DNA of 64,000 bases from assembly GCF_013373795.3 (NCBI RefSeq), contig NZ_CP088022.1, positions 3,782,001 through 3,846,000 of the forward strand. The letters are read 5' to 3'. The position numbers and the translations under genes are program-made. This document shows, piece after piece, positions 48,314 to 58,880 of the stretch (the first letter of the stretch is position 1; each line of letters starts with the position of its first letter). Source of the DNA: Bradyrhizobium quebecense. Its GTDB lineage: Bacteria; Pseudomonadota; Alphaproteobacteria; Rhizobiales; Xanthobacteraceae. The notes below the pieces were generated by a model. It was not told the DNA's origin and ran no database searches. It saw nothing but the letters and a program-made list of their open reading frames with translations.

Positions 48314-49608
48314 CAACCGAGACGTTGACCAGGCCGGATCAGATTGCCGCGGAGCTGTGCGCGGCCGTCGATCGAAACTTCGACGATCAGATCGCGTTCC
48401 TGTCGCGCATGGTGCAGTTCCGCAGCTTGCGCGGACAGGAAGCGCCGCAACAACGCTGGTTGGCCGAGCAATTCGCAAAGCGCCGCTACGACGTCGATGC
48501 GTTCAGCCTTGCCGACGTCAACCTGATGAGCCATCCGAAGGCTGCGCCAATGGACGGCATCGATCTTGCCGGATCGCAGCAGGTCGTTGCGACGCTCAAC
48601 AGCAAAGGCAGCGGACGCAGCCTGATCCTGCAAGGTCATATCGACGTGGTGCCGGAGGGGCCCGCTGACCTTTGGGACCGGCCGCCGTTCGCGGGTGCCG
48701 TGCATGACGGCTGGATGTTCGGGCGTGGCGCGCAAGACATGAAGGCCGGTGTCTCGGCCATGATCTTCGCGCTCGATGCTTTCAGCGATGCCGGCTATGC
48801 CCCGGCCGGGCGCGTCCATCTGCAGACCGTGACCGAGGAAGAGAGCACCGGCAACGGCGCACTGTCGACGTTGATGCGCGGCTATCGCGCCGACGCCTGC
48901 CTCATTCCAGAGCCGACCGGACACACGCTCACGCGCGCCCAGGTCGGCGCCGTCTGGTTTCGCCTGCGCGTCCGCGGCACGCCGGTGCATGTCGCCTATT
49001 CCGAGGCCGGTACGAGCGCGATCCTGTCGGCGATGCATCTGGTGCGCGCGTTTCAGGATTACACCAAGGCACTCAATGCCCGGGCGCTCGACAACAGCTG
49101 GTTCCGCAGCGTCAAGAATCCGATCAAGTTCAACGTCGGGATCATCAAAGGCGGCGATTGGGCCAGTTCGACCGCGGCCTGGTGCGAGCTGGATTGCCGG
49201 CTCGGCCTCTTGCCGGGCGAAACACCGCAGCAGGCGATGCGTGGCATCGAGGAATGCCTGACTGAGGCGCACAAGGCCGACGACTTCCTGTCCGACAATC
49301 CGGCCGAGCTGGTGTGGAGTGGTTTTCAGGCAGACCCGGCGGTGTGCGAGCCCGGCAGCGAAGCGGAAGCAGCTCTGTCTGCCGCCCATCACTCCGTCTT
49401 CCAGGCTCCAATGCAGGAGCGCCTGTCTACCGCCGTCAACGACACCCGCTACTATTGCGTCGACTACGGCATCCCCGCACTTTGCTATGGTCCTTACGGT
49501 ATCGGCCCGCATGCGTTCAACGAACGTGTCGAGCTCGACAGCCTTCGCAAGACGACGCAGAGCATCGCACTGTTCGTTGCCAACTGGTGCGGCGTGATGC
49601 GAGCGTGA
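48310..49608 (+). CDS. ArgE/DapE-family deacylase (M20)
   Basis: This 432-residue zinc hydrolase has GHIDVVPEG, RGAQDMKAG and TEEESTGNG as metal-binding regions and a dimerisation domain in the middle. It resembles acetylornithine deacetylase/succinyl-diaminopimelate desuccinylase relatives that deacylate N-acyl amino acids. It is the third M20-type or related hydrolase of the cluster, 320 bases after the flavoprotein. The substrate is probably an acyl-amino acid or dipeptide brought in by the ABC transporter. Confidence 0.9.
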   Translation: MTTETLTRPDQIAAELCAAVDRNFDDQIAFLSRMVQFRSLRGQEAPQQRWLAEQFAKRRYDVDAFSLADVNLMSHPKAAPMDGIDLAGSQQVVATLNSKGSGRSLILQGHIDVVPEGPADLWDRPPFAGAVHDGWMFGRGAQDMKAGVSAMIFALDAFSDAGYAPAGRVHLQTVTEEESTGNGALSTLMRGYRADACLIPEPTGHTLTRAQVGAVWFRLRVRGTPVHVAYSEAGTSAILSAMHLVRAFQDYTKALNARALDNSWFRSVKNPIKFNVGIIKGGDWASSTAAWCELDCRLGLLPGETPQQAMRGIEECLTEAHKADDFLSDNPAELVWSGFQADPAVCEPGSEAEAALSAAHHSVFQAPMQERLSTAVNDTRYYCVDYGIPALCYGPYGIGPHAFNERVELDSLRKTTQSIALFVANWCGVMRA

Positions 49609-49871
49609 ATGGACTTGTCGTTTCAGGTCGGTGGCGCATGACGACATGTGCAATTCGAAATAGCAGCTTCAGACCAAGGGAGGCTTCCAACGGCCTGAAC
49701 CGCGCCTTGATATAACGCCGCCATTGGCACAGTATTTGCCTGCAAATTCATCACGTTCGCGCTAGCCTTGAGACAAGACGCAGAAGCGCATGAGACACAT
49801 CACGGGGACACCATGAGTATGATGCGGCCCAGCCTTCGCTTCGCACTATCTGGCGGCAGGAGATAGCAACG

Positions 49872-50813
49872 ATGCTCGGCTATCTCCTCCGCCGCATCCT
49901 CGCCGCCATTCCCGTAATGGGCGTGGTGGCTCTGTTCGTGTTCCTGTTGCTACGGCTGACGCCGGGCGACCCGGCCGCCATTCTCGCCGGCGACAATGCG
50001 ACACCCGAACAGCTCGACCGCATCCGCACCTCGCTTGGTCTCAACGAGCCGATCTACATCCAGTTCTACACCTGGGTCGCCAAGCTCCTGCACGGCGACC
50101 TCGGCGTCTCCCTGATCTCGAACAAGCCGATCCTCGAGATGATCGGTCCGCGCCTCGAGCCCTCGATCTCGGTCGCGCTGGCCACCATCGTCCTCTCGAT
50201 CCTGGTGGCGGTGCCGCTCGGCGTGATCGCGGCGTGGAAGCACGGCACCTGGATCGACCGGTGCGTGATGGGGCTTTCGGTGCTCGGCTTCTCGGTGCCG
50301 GTGTTCGTGATCGGCTATGTGCTGATCCAGGTGTTTGCGATCGATCTGCGCTGGGTTCCGGTGCAGGGCTTCAAGAGCATCTCGGCCGGCTTCGGTCCGT
50401 TCTTCGAGCGCATCATCCTGCCGACCTGCACCCTCTCCTTCATCTATGTCGCGTTGATCGCGCGCATGACACGGGCCTCGATGCTCGACGTGCTGGGTGA
50501 GGACTACGTGCGCACCGCGCGCGCCAAGGGCATCGGCGAGACCGGCGTGCTGCTGCGCCATGCGCTGCGCAACGCTGCGGTCCCGGTCATCACCGTGATC
50601 GGTTCCGGTTTCGCGCTGCTGATCTCGGGCGTGGTCGTTACCGAGAGCGTGTTCAACCTGCCCGGCATCGGCCGTCTCACCGTCGACGCGGTGCTGGCGC
50701 GCGACTATCCGGTGATCCAGGCCATGATCCTCCTGACGTCGGGTATCTATGTCGCGGTCAATCTCTTGATCGACCTCGCTTACACCCTGCTCGATCCTCG
50801 TATCCGGTACTGA
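49872..50813 (+). CDS. Dpp-type ABC transporter permease, first subunit
   Basis: This 313-residue membrane protein has six membrane segments and the DppB-type N-terminus (MLGYLLRRILAAIPVMGVVA). The EAA loop is visible (YVRTARAKGIGETGVLLRHA, about residues 205-225). It forms the membrane channel with the second permease at 50817, which follows by 3 bases. Together with the ATPase at 51852 it makes a dipeptide/oligopeptide importer. Confidence 0.93.
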   Translation: MLGYLLRRILAAIPVMGVVALFVFLLLRLTPGDPAAILAGDNATPEQLDRIRTSLGLNEPIYIQFYTWVAKLLHGDLGVSLISNKPILEMIGPRLEPSISVALATIVLSILVAVPLGVIAAWKHGTWIDRCVMGLSVLGFSVPVFVIGYVLIQVFAIDLRWVPVQGFKSISAGFGPFFERIILPTCTLSFIYVALIARMTRASMLDVLGEDYVRTARAKGIGETGVLLRHALRNAAVPVITVIGSGFALLISGVVVTESVFNLPGIGRLTVDAVLARDYPVIQAMILLTSGIYVAVNLLIDLAYTLLDPRIRY

Positions 50814-50816
50814 GCA

Positions 50817-51704
50817 ATGGCGATCGAAACCCTTCCCGAATCCTCCATCCCCGTCACCCGGCCGTTCCGCGTCAAGTTCGGCTTCCTGGCGTCGACGCCG
50901 ATCATCGCGGTTGCGACGATCTGCCTCGTCCTGATCATCCTGATGGCGATCTTCGCGCCGCTGCTCGCGCCGCACGATCCGTTGTTGCTGACGCCGTCGC
51001 AGCGGCTGAAGCCGTCGAGCGCGCAATACCTGCTCGGCACCGATGCGTATGGACGCGACCTGCTGTCGCGCGTCATCTATGGCGCACGGATCTCGCTGTT
51101 GATCGGGCTCGGCGCCGCCGTCTGCTCGATCGCCATCGGGCTCCTGATCGGCCTCGTCGCCGGATTCTTCCGCTGGGTCGATGCCGTGATGATGCGCGTG
51201 ATGGACGGCTTGATGGCGATCCCCGCCATCCTGCTCGCGATCGCCGTGGTGTCGCTGTCCGGCGCCAGCATCTGGACCGTGATGGTCGCGATCACCATCC
51301 CCGAGATCCCGCGCGTGGCGCGGCTGGTGCGCTCGGTGGTGCTGACCGCGCGCGAGGAGCCCTATGTCGAGGCCGCGATCTCGCTCGGCTCGAGCCTGCC
51401 GAAGATCATGTGGCGGCATTTGATGCCGAACACGATCGCGCCGCTGATCGTGCAAGGCACTTACGTCTGCGCATCCGCGATCCTGACCGAGGCGATCCTG
51501 TCGTTCCTCGGCGCCGGCATCTCGCCGGAAACGCCGACCTGGGGCAACATCATGGCCGAGGGCCGTGCCTATTTCCAGGTCAAGCCGTCGCTGATCTTCT
51601 GGCCGGGGCTGCTGCTCTCGATCGCCATTCTCAGCGTCAACCTGATCGGCGACGCCGCGCGCGACGCGCTCGATCCCCGCATGAAACAGCGTGAGGGCAA
51701 GTGA
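50817..51704 (+). CDS. Dpp-type ABC transporter permease, second subunit
   Basis: This 295-residue membrane protein has DppC-type features: an N-terminal cytoplasmic part, the LLGTDAYGRDLLSRVIYGAR region and the EAA loop (EPYVEAAISLGSSLPKIMWR). It partners the permease 3 bases upstream. The following repeat at 51727-51809 separates it from the ATPase gene, so the ATPase may depend on read-through. Confidence 0.93.
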   Translation: MAIETLPESSIPVTRPFRVKFGFLASTPIIAVATICLVLIILMAIFAPLLAPHDPLLLTPSQRLKPSSAQYLLGTDAYGRDLLSRVIYGARISLLIGLGAAVCSIAIGLLIGLVAGFFRWVDAVMMRVMDGLMAIPAILLAIAVVSLSGASIWTVMVAITIPEIPRVARLVRSVVLTAREEPYVEAAISLGSSLPKIMWRHLMPNTIAPLIVQGTYVCASAILTEAILSFLGAGISPETPTWGNIMAEGRAYFQVKPSLIFWPGLLLSIAILSVNLIGDAARDALDPRMKQREGK

Positions 51705-51726
51705 TGGCTCCAATGCCAATTGAAGC

Positions 51727-51809
51727 CATCACCCCGGGGCGGTGCGAAGCACCGAACCCGGGATCTCGAGATTCCGGGTCTGGTGCTTGCGCACCATCCC
51801 GGAATGACG
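51727..51809. repeat. Dispersed palindromic repeat inside the Dpp operon
   Basis: CCGGGATCTCGAGATTCCGG lies at its centre and GGCGGTGCGAAGCACC pairs with GGTGCTTGCGCACC. This Bradyrhizobium repeat class usually begins GGGGCGGTGCGAAGCACC. It occupies most of the 147 bases between permease and ATPase genes. Confidence 0.75.
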
Positions 51810-51851
51810 GTGACGGACCCATCGTGCCCCCTCGCAACACGAGACCCTGAC

Positions 51852-53501
51852 ATGACCAACGTCGTCCTCGACATCAACAATCTCGTCGTCGGTCTCGGCC
51901 GCAAGGCTGACGCCCACCGCATCATCGACGACCTGTCGCTGCAGGTGCGTGAGGGCGAGACGCTCTGCCTTGTCGGCGAAAGCGGCTCGGGCAAGTCGGT
52001 GACCTCTTTGACCACGATGGGCCTGCTGCAGAAGGGCACGCTGGTGCCGTCCGGCGGCAGCGTCAAGCTGGTCGGCGAGGAACTGCTCACCGCGACCGAC
52101 CGGCGGCTGCGCCAGCTGCGCGCGACGCGGATGGCGATGATCTTTCAGGAGCCGATGACCGCGCTCAATCCGGTGGTGCCGGTCGGCCGCCAGATCGACG
52201 AGGTGCTGCGCGCCCATACCGATCTCGACTCCCGCGCGCGGCGTCAGAAGATCCTGGCGATGATGGAGCATGTGCGGCTGCCCGATGTGGAGCGCATCTT
52301 CTCGTCCTACCCGCACCGCCTGTCGGGCGGACAGCGCCAGCGCATCATGATCGCGATGGCGCTCGTGCTGGAACCGAAGCTCCTGATCGCGGACGAGCCG
52401 ACCACCGCGCTCGACGTCACCACCCAGAAGCAGATCCTCACGTTGATCCGCGACCTGCAACGCGACCACGGCACAGCCGTCCTGTTCATCACCCACGACA
52501 TGGGCGTGGTGGCCGAGATCGCCGACCGCGTCGCGGTGATGCGGCACGGCCGGCTGGTCGAGACCGGCCAGCTGCAAGATGTGCTGCGCAACCCGACGAT
52601 GGAATACACCCGCAACCTGCTGTCCGCGGTGCCGAGCCTCGTGCCGCGCGCGCCACGCCCGGAGACGAACGAGCCGGTGGTGCTGGAAGCCAACGAGCTC
52701 AGCAAGGTCTACCGGGAGCGGTCGCTGTACGGCAAAGCCCGGGAGGTCGCCGCCGCCAGCAACGTCACGCTCACTCTGCGCAAGGGCCGCACACTCGGTA
52801 TCGTCGGCGAAAGCGGCTCCGGCAAATCGACGGTGGCGCGCTGCATCGTCCGCCTGATCGATCCGACCTCGGGCGGGGTGCGCCTCGTCGGCCGCGAGAT
52901 CTCCGACCTGTCGCGCCGGCTGTTGCAGCCGCATCGCCAGAAGATCCAGATCATCTTCCAGGACCCCTACCGCTCGCTCAATCCACGCGTCACCGTCGGC
53001 GAGAGCATCGCGGAAGGCCCAGTCAATTACGGCATGCCGCGCAAGGATGCGCTGGCGCGGGCCCGCGAGCTGCTCGAGCTCGTCCATCTGCCGCCCGACG
53101 CGATCTCGCGCTATCCGCACCAGTTCTCCGGCGGCCAGCGCCAGCGCATCGCGATCGCGCGCGCGCTGGCACTCGATCCTGACGTGCTGGTGGCAGATGA
53201 GGCCGTGTCCGCGCTCGACGTCTCGGTGCAGGCGCAGGTTCTGAATCTGCTTGACGAAATCCAGCGACGGCTCGGCATCGCGCTGTTGTTCATCACGCAT
53301 GATTTGCGCGTCGCTGCACAGATCTGCGACGACGTCGCCGTGATGCAACGTGGCCGCGTCGTGGAACAGGGACCGGCGGCGGAGGTGCTGACCAATCCGC
53401 AGCAGGCCTACACCCGTGCGCTGCTCGAGGCTGCGCCCGGGCGTGGCTGGGATTTTGCAAATTTCCGCCCCGTTTCGGAAGGCCTCGTGGCAACGGCCTA
53501 G
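51852..53501 (+). CDS. Fused two-domain ABC ATPase (DppD-DppF type)
   Basis: This 549-residue protein carries two complete ATPase domains. The first has Walker A GESGSGKSVT, signature LSGGQRQRIM and Walker B LLIADEPTTALDV (about residues 1-260). The second has Walker A GESGSGKSTV, signature FSGGQRQRIA and Walker B VLVADEAVSALDV (about residues 280-540). It energises the Dpp-type importer alone, replacing separate DppD and DppF. I start it at the ATG at 51852, because the longer frame from 51720 is translated repeat sequence. Confidence 0.93.
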   Translation: MTNVVLDINNLVVGLGRKADAHRIIDDLSLQVREGETLCLVGESGSGKSVTSLTTMGLLQKGTLVPSGGSVKLVGEELLTATDRRLRQLRATRMAMIFQEPMTALNPVVPVGRQIDEVLRAHTDLDSRARRQKILAMMEHVRLPDVERIFSSYPHRLSGGQRQRIMIAMALVLEPKLLIADEPTTALDVTTQKQILTLIRDLQRDHGTAVLFITHDMGVVAEIADRVAVMRHGRLVETGQLQDVLRNPTMEYTRNLLSAVPSLVPRAPRPETNEPVVLEANELSKVYRERSLYGKAREVAAASNVTLTLRKGRTLGIVGESGSGKSTVARCIVRLIDPTSGGVRLVGREISDLSRRLLQPHRQKIQIIFQDPYRSLNPRVTVGESIAEGPVNYGMPRKDALARARELLELVHLPPDAISRYPHQFSGGQRQRIAIARALALDPDVLVADEAVSALDVSVQAQVLNLLDEIQRRLGIALLFITHDLRVAAQICDDVAVMQRGRVVEQGPAAEVLTNPQQAYTRALLEAAPGRGWDFANFRPVSEGLVATA

Positions 53502-53592
53502 GTCTTTAGACTTAACCTCGCGACGTACCTTTGGGTCTTTCAATACGCCCATAGGGCATGCAAATCCGGAGGTGCTCCCTGGCTTGCGCTTG

Positions 53593-53618
53593 GCGCGACG
53601 ACACGCTTAACGTCGCGC
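53593..53618 (+). terminator. Weak hairpin after the ATPase gene
   Basis: GCGCGACG (53593-53600) and CGTCGCGC (53611-53618) pair over 8 bases with a 10-base loop. No T run follows. Confidence 0.35.
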
Positions 53619-53741
53619 GCTAGGGCATGGCCTGGAAGGTGGACGCCGGTCTTCCCGAAAGAACACGCTCAAACCAACGAGATCGTGGCGCGAACCGTTC
53701 CGTTCGCACCATGATCGAAGAAACGTATCGAGACCAACTTG

Positions 53742-55262
53742 ATGACCCGCATTGCCGTTGGCGGCTTCCTGCACGAGACCAACACCTTCGCACCGACGAA
53801 GGCAACCTATGACGACTTCGTGCACGGCGGCGGCTGGCCGTCGATGACCCATGGCACCGAGGTGCTCAAGGTCATGCGCAAGATCAATGTCGGCCTCGCC
53901 GGCTTTGTCGAGGCCGCGGAAGCCAATGGCTGGGAGCTGGTGCCGACGATTTTCGCGGCGGCGAGCCCATCGGCGCATGTGAGCAGGGACGCGTTCGAGC
54001 GGATCGTGACGGAAATGGTCGACGGCATTGTCGCGGCCGGCCCGATCGATGCCGTCTATCTCGACCTGCACGGCGCCATGGTCACCGAGCATTATGACGA
54101 CGGCGAAGGCGAAACCCTCGCTCGCGTGCGCAAGGCCATCGGCAACGACCTGCCGCTGGTGGTGAGCCTCGATCTGCATGCGAACGTCTCGCCCAAGATG
54201 ATCGAACATGCCGATGCACTGATCGCCTACCGCACCTATCCGCATATCGACATGGCCGACACCGGCCGCGCCTGCGCCCGGCATCTGGCGCTGATGCTCA
54301 AGTCCGGACAGCGCTTTGCCAAGGCATTCCGGCAATTGCCGTTCCTGATCCCGATCAGCTGGCAATGCACCAACGACCAGCCCACCAAGGGCATCTATCA
54401 GAAGCTCGCGGCCCTCGAGAGCGATGCCGTGCCGACGCTGTCGTTTGCGCCGGGCTTCCCGGCCGCCGATTTCAGGGATTGCGGGCCGAGCGTGTTCGCC
54501 TATGGCCGGACGCAAGCCGACGCAGATGCGGCCGCCGACAAGGTCGTCGCCCTGGTCGAGAGCCATGAGGACGATTTCGACGGCCGGATCTATTCGCCGG
54601 ACGAAGGCGTGCAGCTGGCGATGGAGCTGGCGAAGTCGGCCAGCAAGCCGATCATCATCGCCGACACCCAGGACAATCCCGGCGCCGGCGGCGATTCCGA
54701 TACCACGGGCATGCTGCGCGCGCTGGTGCGCAACAGAGCGAGCGCCGCAACCGGCGTGATCTACGACCCGCAATCGGCGAAGGCTGCGCACACGGCCGGC
54801 GTCGGCGCCACCGTCACGCTCGAGCTCGGCGGCAAGTCCGGCATTCCCGGCGACGCGCCGTACCGGGAGACTTTCGTCGTCGAGCAGCTCTCGGACGGCA
54901 AGTTCGTTGCACCGGGCCCGTATTTCGGCGGCCGCGACATGGATATGGGGCCCTCGGCCTGCCTGCGGGTCGGCGACGTCCGCGTCGTCGTCGGCTCCTA
55001 CAAGGCCCAGCTTGCCGACCAGTCGATGTACCGCTATGTCGGCATCGAGCCGACCGCGCAGAAAATCCTGGTCAACAAGAGCTCGGTGCATTTCCGCGCC
55101 GATTTCGAGCCGATCGCCGAGAAACTGCTGATCTGCGCCGCGCCCGGCGCAATGCCGGCCGATACCGCCACACTGCCGTGGAAACATTTGCGTCCTGGCA
55201 TTCGTATCAAGCCTAACGGCCCCACTTTCACCCCCTCCTCCCCATCACGCACAAACGGATAG
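53742..55262 (+). CDS. M81-family metallopeptidase (MlrC family)
   Basis: This 506-residue protein belongs to the family named after microcystinase C. The N-terminal MlrC domain (about residues 1-300) starts with TRIAVGGFLHETNTFAP, with probable metal ligands in FLHETNTF and SLDLHANVS. The C-terminal MlrC domain (about 310-490) follows. Family members hydrolyse short peptides or amides in the periplasm or cytosol; there is no signal peptide here. The ATG at 53742 is preferred over the TTG at 53739. It is followed 7 bases later by the M20 hydrolase gene. Confidence 0.9.
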   Translation: MTRIAVGGFLHETNTFAPTKATYDDFVHGGGWPSMTHGTEVLKVMRKINVGLAGFVEAAEANGWELVPTIFAAASPSAHVSRDAFERIVTEMVDGIVAAGPIDAVYLDLHGAMVTEHYDDGEGETLARVRKAIGNDLPLVVSLDLHANVSPKMIEHADALIAYRTYPHIDMADTGRACARHLALMLKSGQRFAKAFRQLPFLIPISWQCTNDQPTKGIYQKLAALESDAVPTLSFAPGFPAADFRDCGPSVFAYGRTQADADAAADKVVALVESHEDDFDGRIYSPDEGVQLAMELAKSASKPIIIADTQDNPGAGGDSDTTGMLRALVRNRASAATGVIYDPQSAKAAHTAGVGATVTLELGGKSGIPGDAPYRETFVVEQLSDGKFVAPGPYFGGRDMDMGPSACLRVGDVRVVVGSYKAQLADQSMYRYVGIEPTAQKILVNKSSVHFRADFEPIAEKLLICAAPGAMPADTATLPWKHLRPGIRIKPNGPTFTPSSPSRTNG

Positions 55263-55269
55263 AGAGATC

Positions 55270-56442
55270 ATGCCGACCATTGAGCGCATCGACAGTTTTG
55301 CCGACGAACTCACCGCCATCAGACGGGATCTGCATGCGCATCCCGAGATCGGCTTCGAGGAGGTCCGCACCTCCGGCATCGTCGCCGACAAGCTCACGAG
55401 CTGGGGCATCGAGGTGCATCGCGGCCTCGGCGGCACCGGCGTGGTCGGTGTGCTCAAGGGCAAGGGCAGTAGCTCAAGGAAGATCGGCTTGCGCGCCGAT
55501 ATGGATGCGCTGCCGATGGAAGAGAACACCAATCTGAAGTGGCGCTCGACGATCCCCGGCCGCTTCCACGGCTGCGGCCATGACGGCCACACCACGATGC
55601 TGCTCGGCTCGGCGCGCTATCTCGCCGAGACCCGCAATTTCGACGGCACCGTGCACTTCATCTTCCAGCCGGCCGAGGAAGGCCTCGGCGGCGCGCGCGC
55701 CATGATCAAGGACGGCCTGTTCAAGCAGTTCCCCTGCGACGAGGTCTACGGCCTGCACAACGCGCCCGACCTCAACCATGGCGAGATCGCGATCCTGCCG
55801 GGCCCGGCAATGGCCGCAGCCGACTTCTTCGACATCAGGATCCAGGGCTACGGCGCGCATGGCGCGATGCCGGAGCGCTCCAAGGACGCGGTCGTGATCG
55901 CAATGACGCTCGGACAAGCGTTGCAGTCGATCGTCAGCCGCAACGTCGATCCGCTGCAGGCTGCGGTGCTGTCGATCACGCAGATCCATTCCGGGTCGGC
56001 GTACAACGTCATTCCCGGCGAAGCCTGGATGTGCGGCACGGTGCGCTGCTTCTCCGACGAGATCCGTGAGCTGATCCGCAAGCGGATGCGCGAAATCGCC
56101 GCCGGCTTTGCGGCGGCATATGACGCCGAAATCTCGGTCGAGATCCGCGACGGCTTCAGCGTACTGGTGAATCAGGAAGAGCAGTCCCGCGTCGTCGAGG
56201 AAGTCGCGCGCACCGTCGTCGATCCTGCCAAGGTCATCACCCGCTCGACGCCGAAGATGGGCAGCGAGGATTTCGCCGACATGATGCAGGCCATTCCCGG
56301 CGCCTATTTCTGGGTCGGCCATGACGGTTCGGTGCCCGTGCACAATCCCGGTTACGTTCTCGACGACAAGATCCTGCCGATCGGCGCCAGCATGTTCGCC
56401 CGCATCATCGAGAAACGTATGCCGGCAGGTGCGCATGCATAA
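55270..56442 (+). CDS. M20 aminoacylase/hippurate hydrolase-like amidohydrolase
   Basis: This 390-residue enzyme has the M20D signatures: HAHPEIGFEE near residue 20, RADMDALPMEE near 75, GCGHDGHTTMLLG near 105 and PAEEGLGGARAM near 140. Relatives split N-acyl amino acids such as hippurate (N-benzoylglycine) or indole-acetyl amino acids. In the context of the glycine riboswitch, a glycine conjugate is an attractive substrate, which is an inference. The gene overlaps the start of the amidase gene by 8 bases. Confidence 0.92.
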   Translation: MPTIERIDSFADELTAIRRDLHAHPEIGFEEVRTSGIVADKLTSWGIEVHRGLGGTGVVGVLKGKGSSSRKIGLRADMDALPMEENTNLKWRSTIPGRFHGCGHDGHTTMLLGSARYLAETRNFDGTVHFIFQPAEEGLGGARAMIKDGLFKQFPCDEVYGLHNAPDLNHGEIAILPGPAMAAADFFDIRIQGYGAHGAMPERSKDAVVIAMTLGQALQSIVSRNVDPLQAAVLSITQIHSGSAYNVIPGEAWMCGTVRCFSDEIRELIRKRMREIAAGFAAAYDAEISVEIRDGFSVLVNQEEQSRVVEEVARTVVDPAKVITRSTPKMGSEDFADMMQAIPGAYFWVGHDGSVPVHNPGYVLDDKILPIGASMFARIIEKRMPAGAHA

Positions 56443-57853
56443 GCCGAAAGGGGACGCCATCACGTCGCTGCACGATCTCTCGGCCGTCGACCTGCTCGCC
56501 GGCTACCGTGGAAAGCAGTTCTCGCCGTCCGAGGTGCTCGAGGACATCATCTCCCAGGTCGCGACCTGGGAGCCGCACATCAAGGCGCTGTATCTGCACG
56601 ACCCCGAAGGCGCGCGGAAGGTCGCGAGAGCTGCGACCGAGCGTTGGCAGCAGAGCGAGCCGGTCGGCACGCTCGACGGCGTGCCCGTCACCATCAAGGA
56701 CAACGTCGCGACCAAGGGCCAGCCGGTGCCGCTGGGCGCGGCCAGCGTCAAGCTCGCGCCTGCGGAAAAGGATGCGCCGCCTGCCGCGCGGCTGCGCGAA
56801 GCCGGCTGCGTGATCTTCTCCAAGACCACGATGCCGGATTACGGCATGCTGTCGTCGGGGCTGTCGTCGTTCCATCCGCTCACCCGCAATCCCTGGGATG
56901 TCAGCAAGAACCCTGGCGGCTCGAGCGCAGGCGCCGGCGCGGCCGGTGCGGCCGGCTACGGCCCGCTGCATCTCGGCACCGACATCGGCGGCTCGGTGCG
57001 GCTGCCGGCCTCCTGGTGCGGCCTCGTCGCCCTGAAGCCAAGTCTCGGCCGCGTGCCGATCGATCCGCCCTATGTCGGCCGCGTGGCGGGGCCGATGACC
57101 CGCACCGTCGACGACGCTGCGCTGATGATGAGCGTGCTGTCGCGCCCTGATCGCCGCGACGGCATGAGCCTGCCGGCACTCGAGGTGAACTGGAAGGCGC
57201 TGGAGAAGTCGCCGCGCAAGCTGCGCATCGGGCTGATGCTCGATGCCGGATCCGGCCAGAAGGTCGAGAAGGAGGTTCGCGAGGTCGCCGTCGAGGCAGC
57301 GAAGGCGTTCGAATCCGCCGGTGCCGTCATCACCGAGATCGACGGCATCCTGACGCCTGAGATGCTCGAGGGGCTCGACAATTTCTGGCGTGCGCGGACC
57401 TGGGACGAACTGTCGAAACTGTCGCAGGCCGACCGCGGCAAGACCCTGCCCTACATCCTCAACTGGGCCGAGGCCGGCGCCAAGCTCTCCGGCGTCGATG
57501 TGGTGCGCGGCTTCAACCAGACGATGGCGATCCGCGCGGCCACTGCAAAACTGTTCTGCGAGGTCGACTACGTGATCTCGCCGGTGTCGCCGGTCGTGAA
57601 CTTCCCGGCTGAATTCGCAGCACCCCTCAACGACCCCGCAAAGCCGTTCGAGCACATCTGCTTTACCGTGCCGTGGAATATGTCGGAGAACCCGGCGCTG
57701 TCGATCAACGGCGGCTACGACAAGAAGGGCTTTCCGATCGGCGTCCAGATCATCGGCCGCCGCTTCGACGACATCGGCGTGCTCGGCATCGGCAAGGCGT
57801 TCGAGGGCCTGCGCGGCCCGCAGAGACCGTGGCCCACGCCGCCGAAGAAGTAG
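56435..57853 (+). CDS. Amidase (amidase-signature family)
   Basis: This 472-residue enzyme has the Ser-cisSer-Lys triad: Lys88 (VTIKDN), cis-Ser164 (PGGSSAG) and nucleophile Ser188 (TDIGGSVRLP). It hydrolyses carboxamides to acids and ammonia. It overlaps the M20D gene by 8 bases (start ATG at 56435, stop of the previous gene at 56440-56442), so the two are translationally coupled. A hairpin at 57865 follows. It is the last gene of the cluster. Confidence 0.92.
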   Translation: MHKPKGDAITSLHDLSAVDLLAGYRGKQFSPSEVLEDIISQVATWEPHIKALYLHDPEGARKVARAATERWQQSEPVGTLDGVPVTIKDNVATKGQPVPLGAASVKLAPAEKDAPPAARLREAGCVIFSKTTMPDYGMLSSGLSSFHPLTRNPWDVSKNPGGSSAGAGAAGAAGYGPLHLGTDIGGSVRLPASWCGLVALKPSLGRVPIDPPYVGRVAGPMTRTVDDAALMMSVLSRPDRRDGMSLPALEVNWKALEKSPRKLRIGLMLDAGSGQKVEKEVREVAVEAAKAFESAGAVITEIDGILTPEMLEGLDNFWRARTWDELSKLSQADRGKTLPYILNWAEAGAKLSGVDVVRGFNQTMAIRAATAKLFCEVDYVISPVSPVVNFPAEFAAPLNDPAKPFEHICFTVPWNMSENPALSINGGYDKKGFPIGVQIIGRRFDDIGVLGIGKAFEGLRGPQRPWPTPPKK

Positions 57854-57864
57854 CGCCTCAACGC

Positions 57865-57903
57865 AAGTCAGGATGCGCGGAGCCAAGCCTGCGCATCCGA
57901 CTT
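57865..57903 (+). terminator. Hairpin terminator after the amidase
   Basis: AAGTC-A-GGATGCGC (57865-57878) pairs with GCGCATCC-GACTT (57891-57903), with one bulged A. A pyrimidine-rich stretch follows, so termination is likely. Confidence 0.6.
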
Positions 57904-57989
57904 CTTCACAAGGGATGATTGCCGGGTTAACTGGATGGAGACGCGCGCCAGCGCCGTTCATTTAAGAAAACCGAGAGGAAATCATCCCC

Positions 57990-58876
<887 letters not shown>

Positions 58877-58880
<4 letters not shown>

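Noticed and set aside
49950..51719. Minus-strand open frame of 589 codons opposite the permease genes
   Set aside because: The composition is dominated by Asp, His, Arg and Gln, as expected antisense to membrane-protein codons, and it has no start signals.
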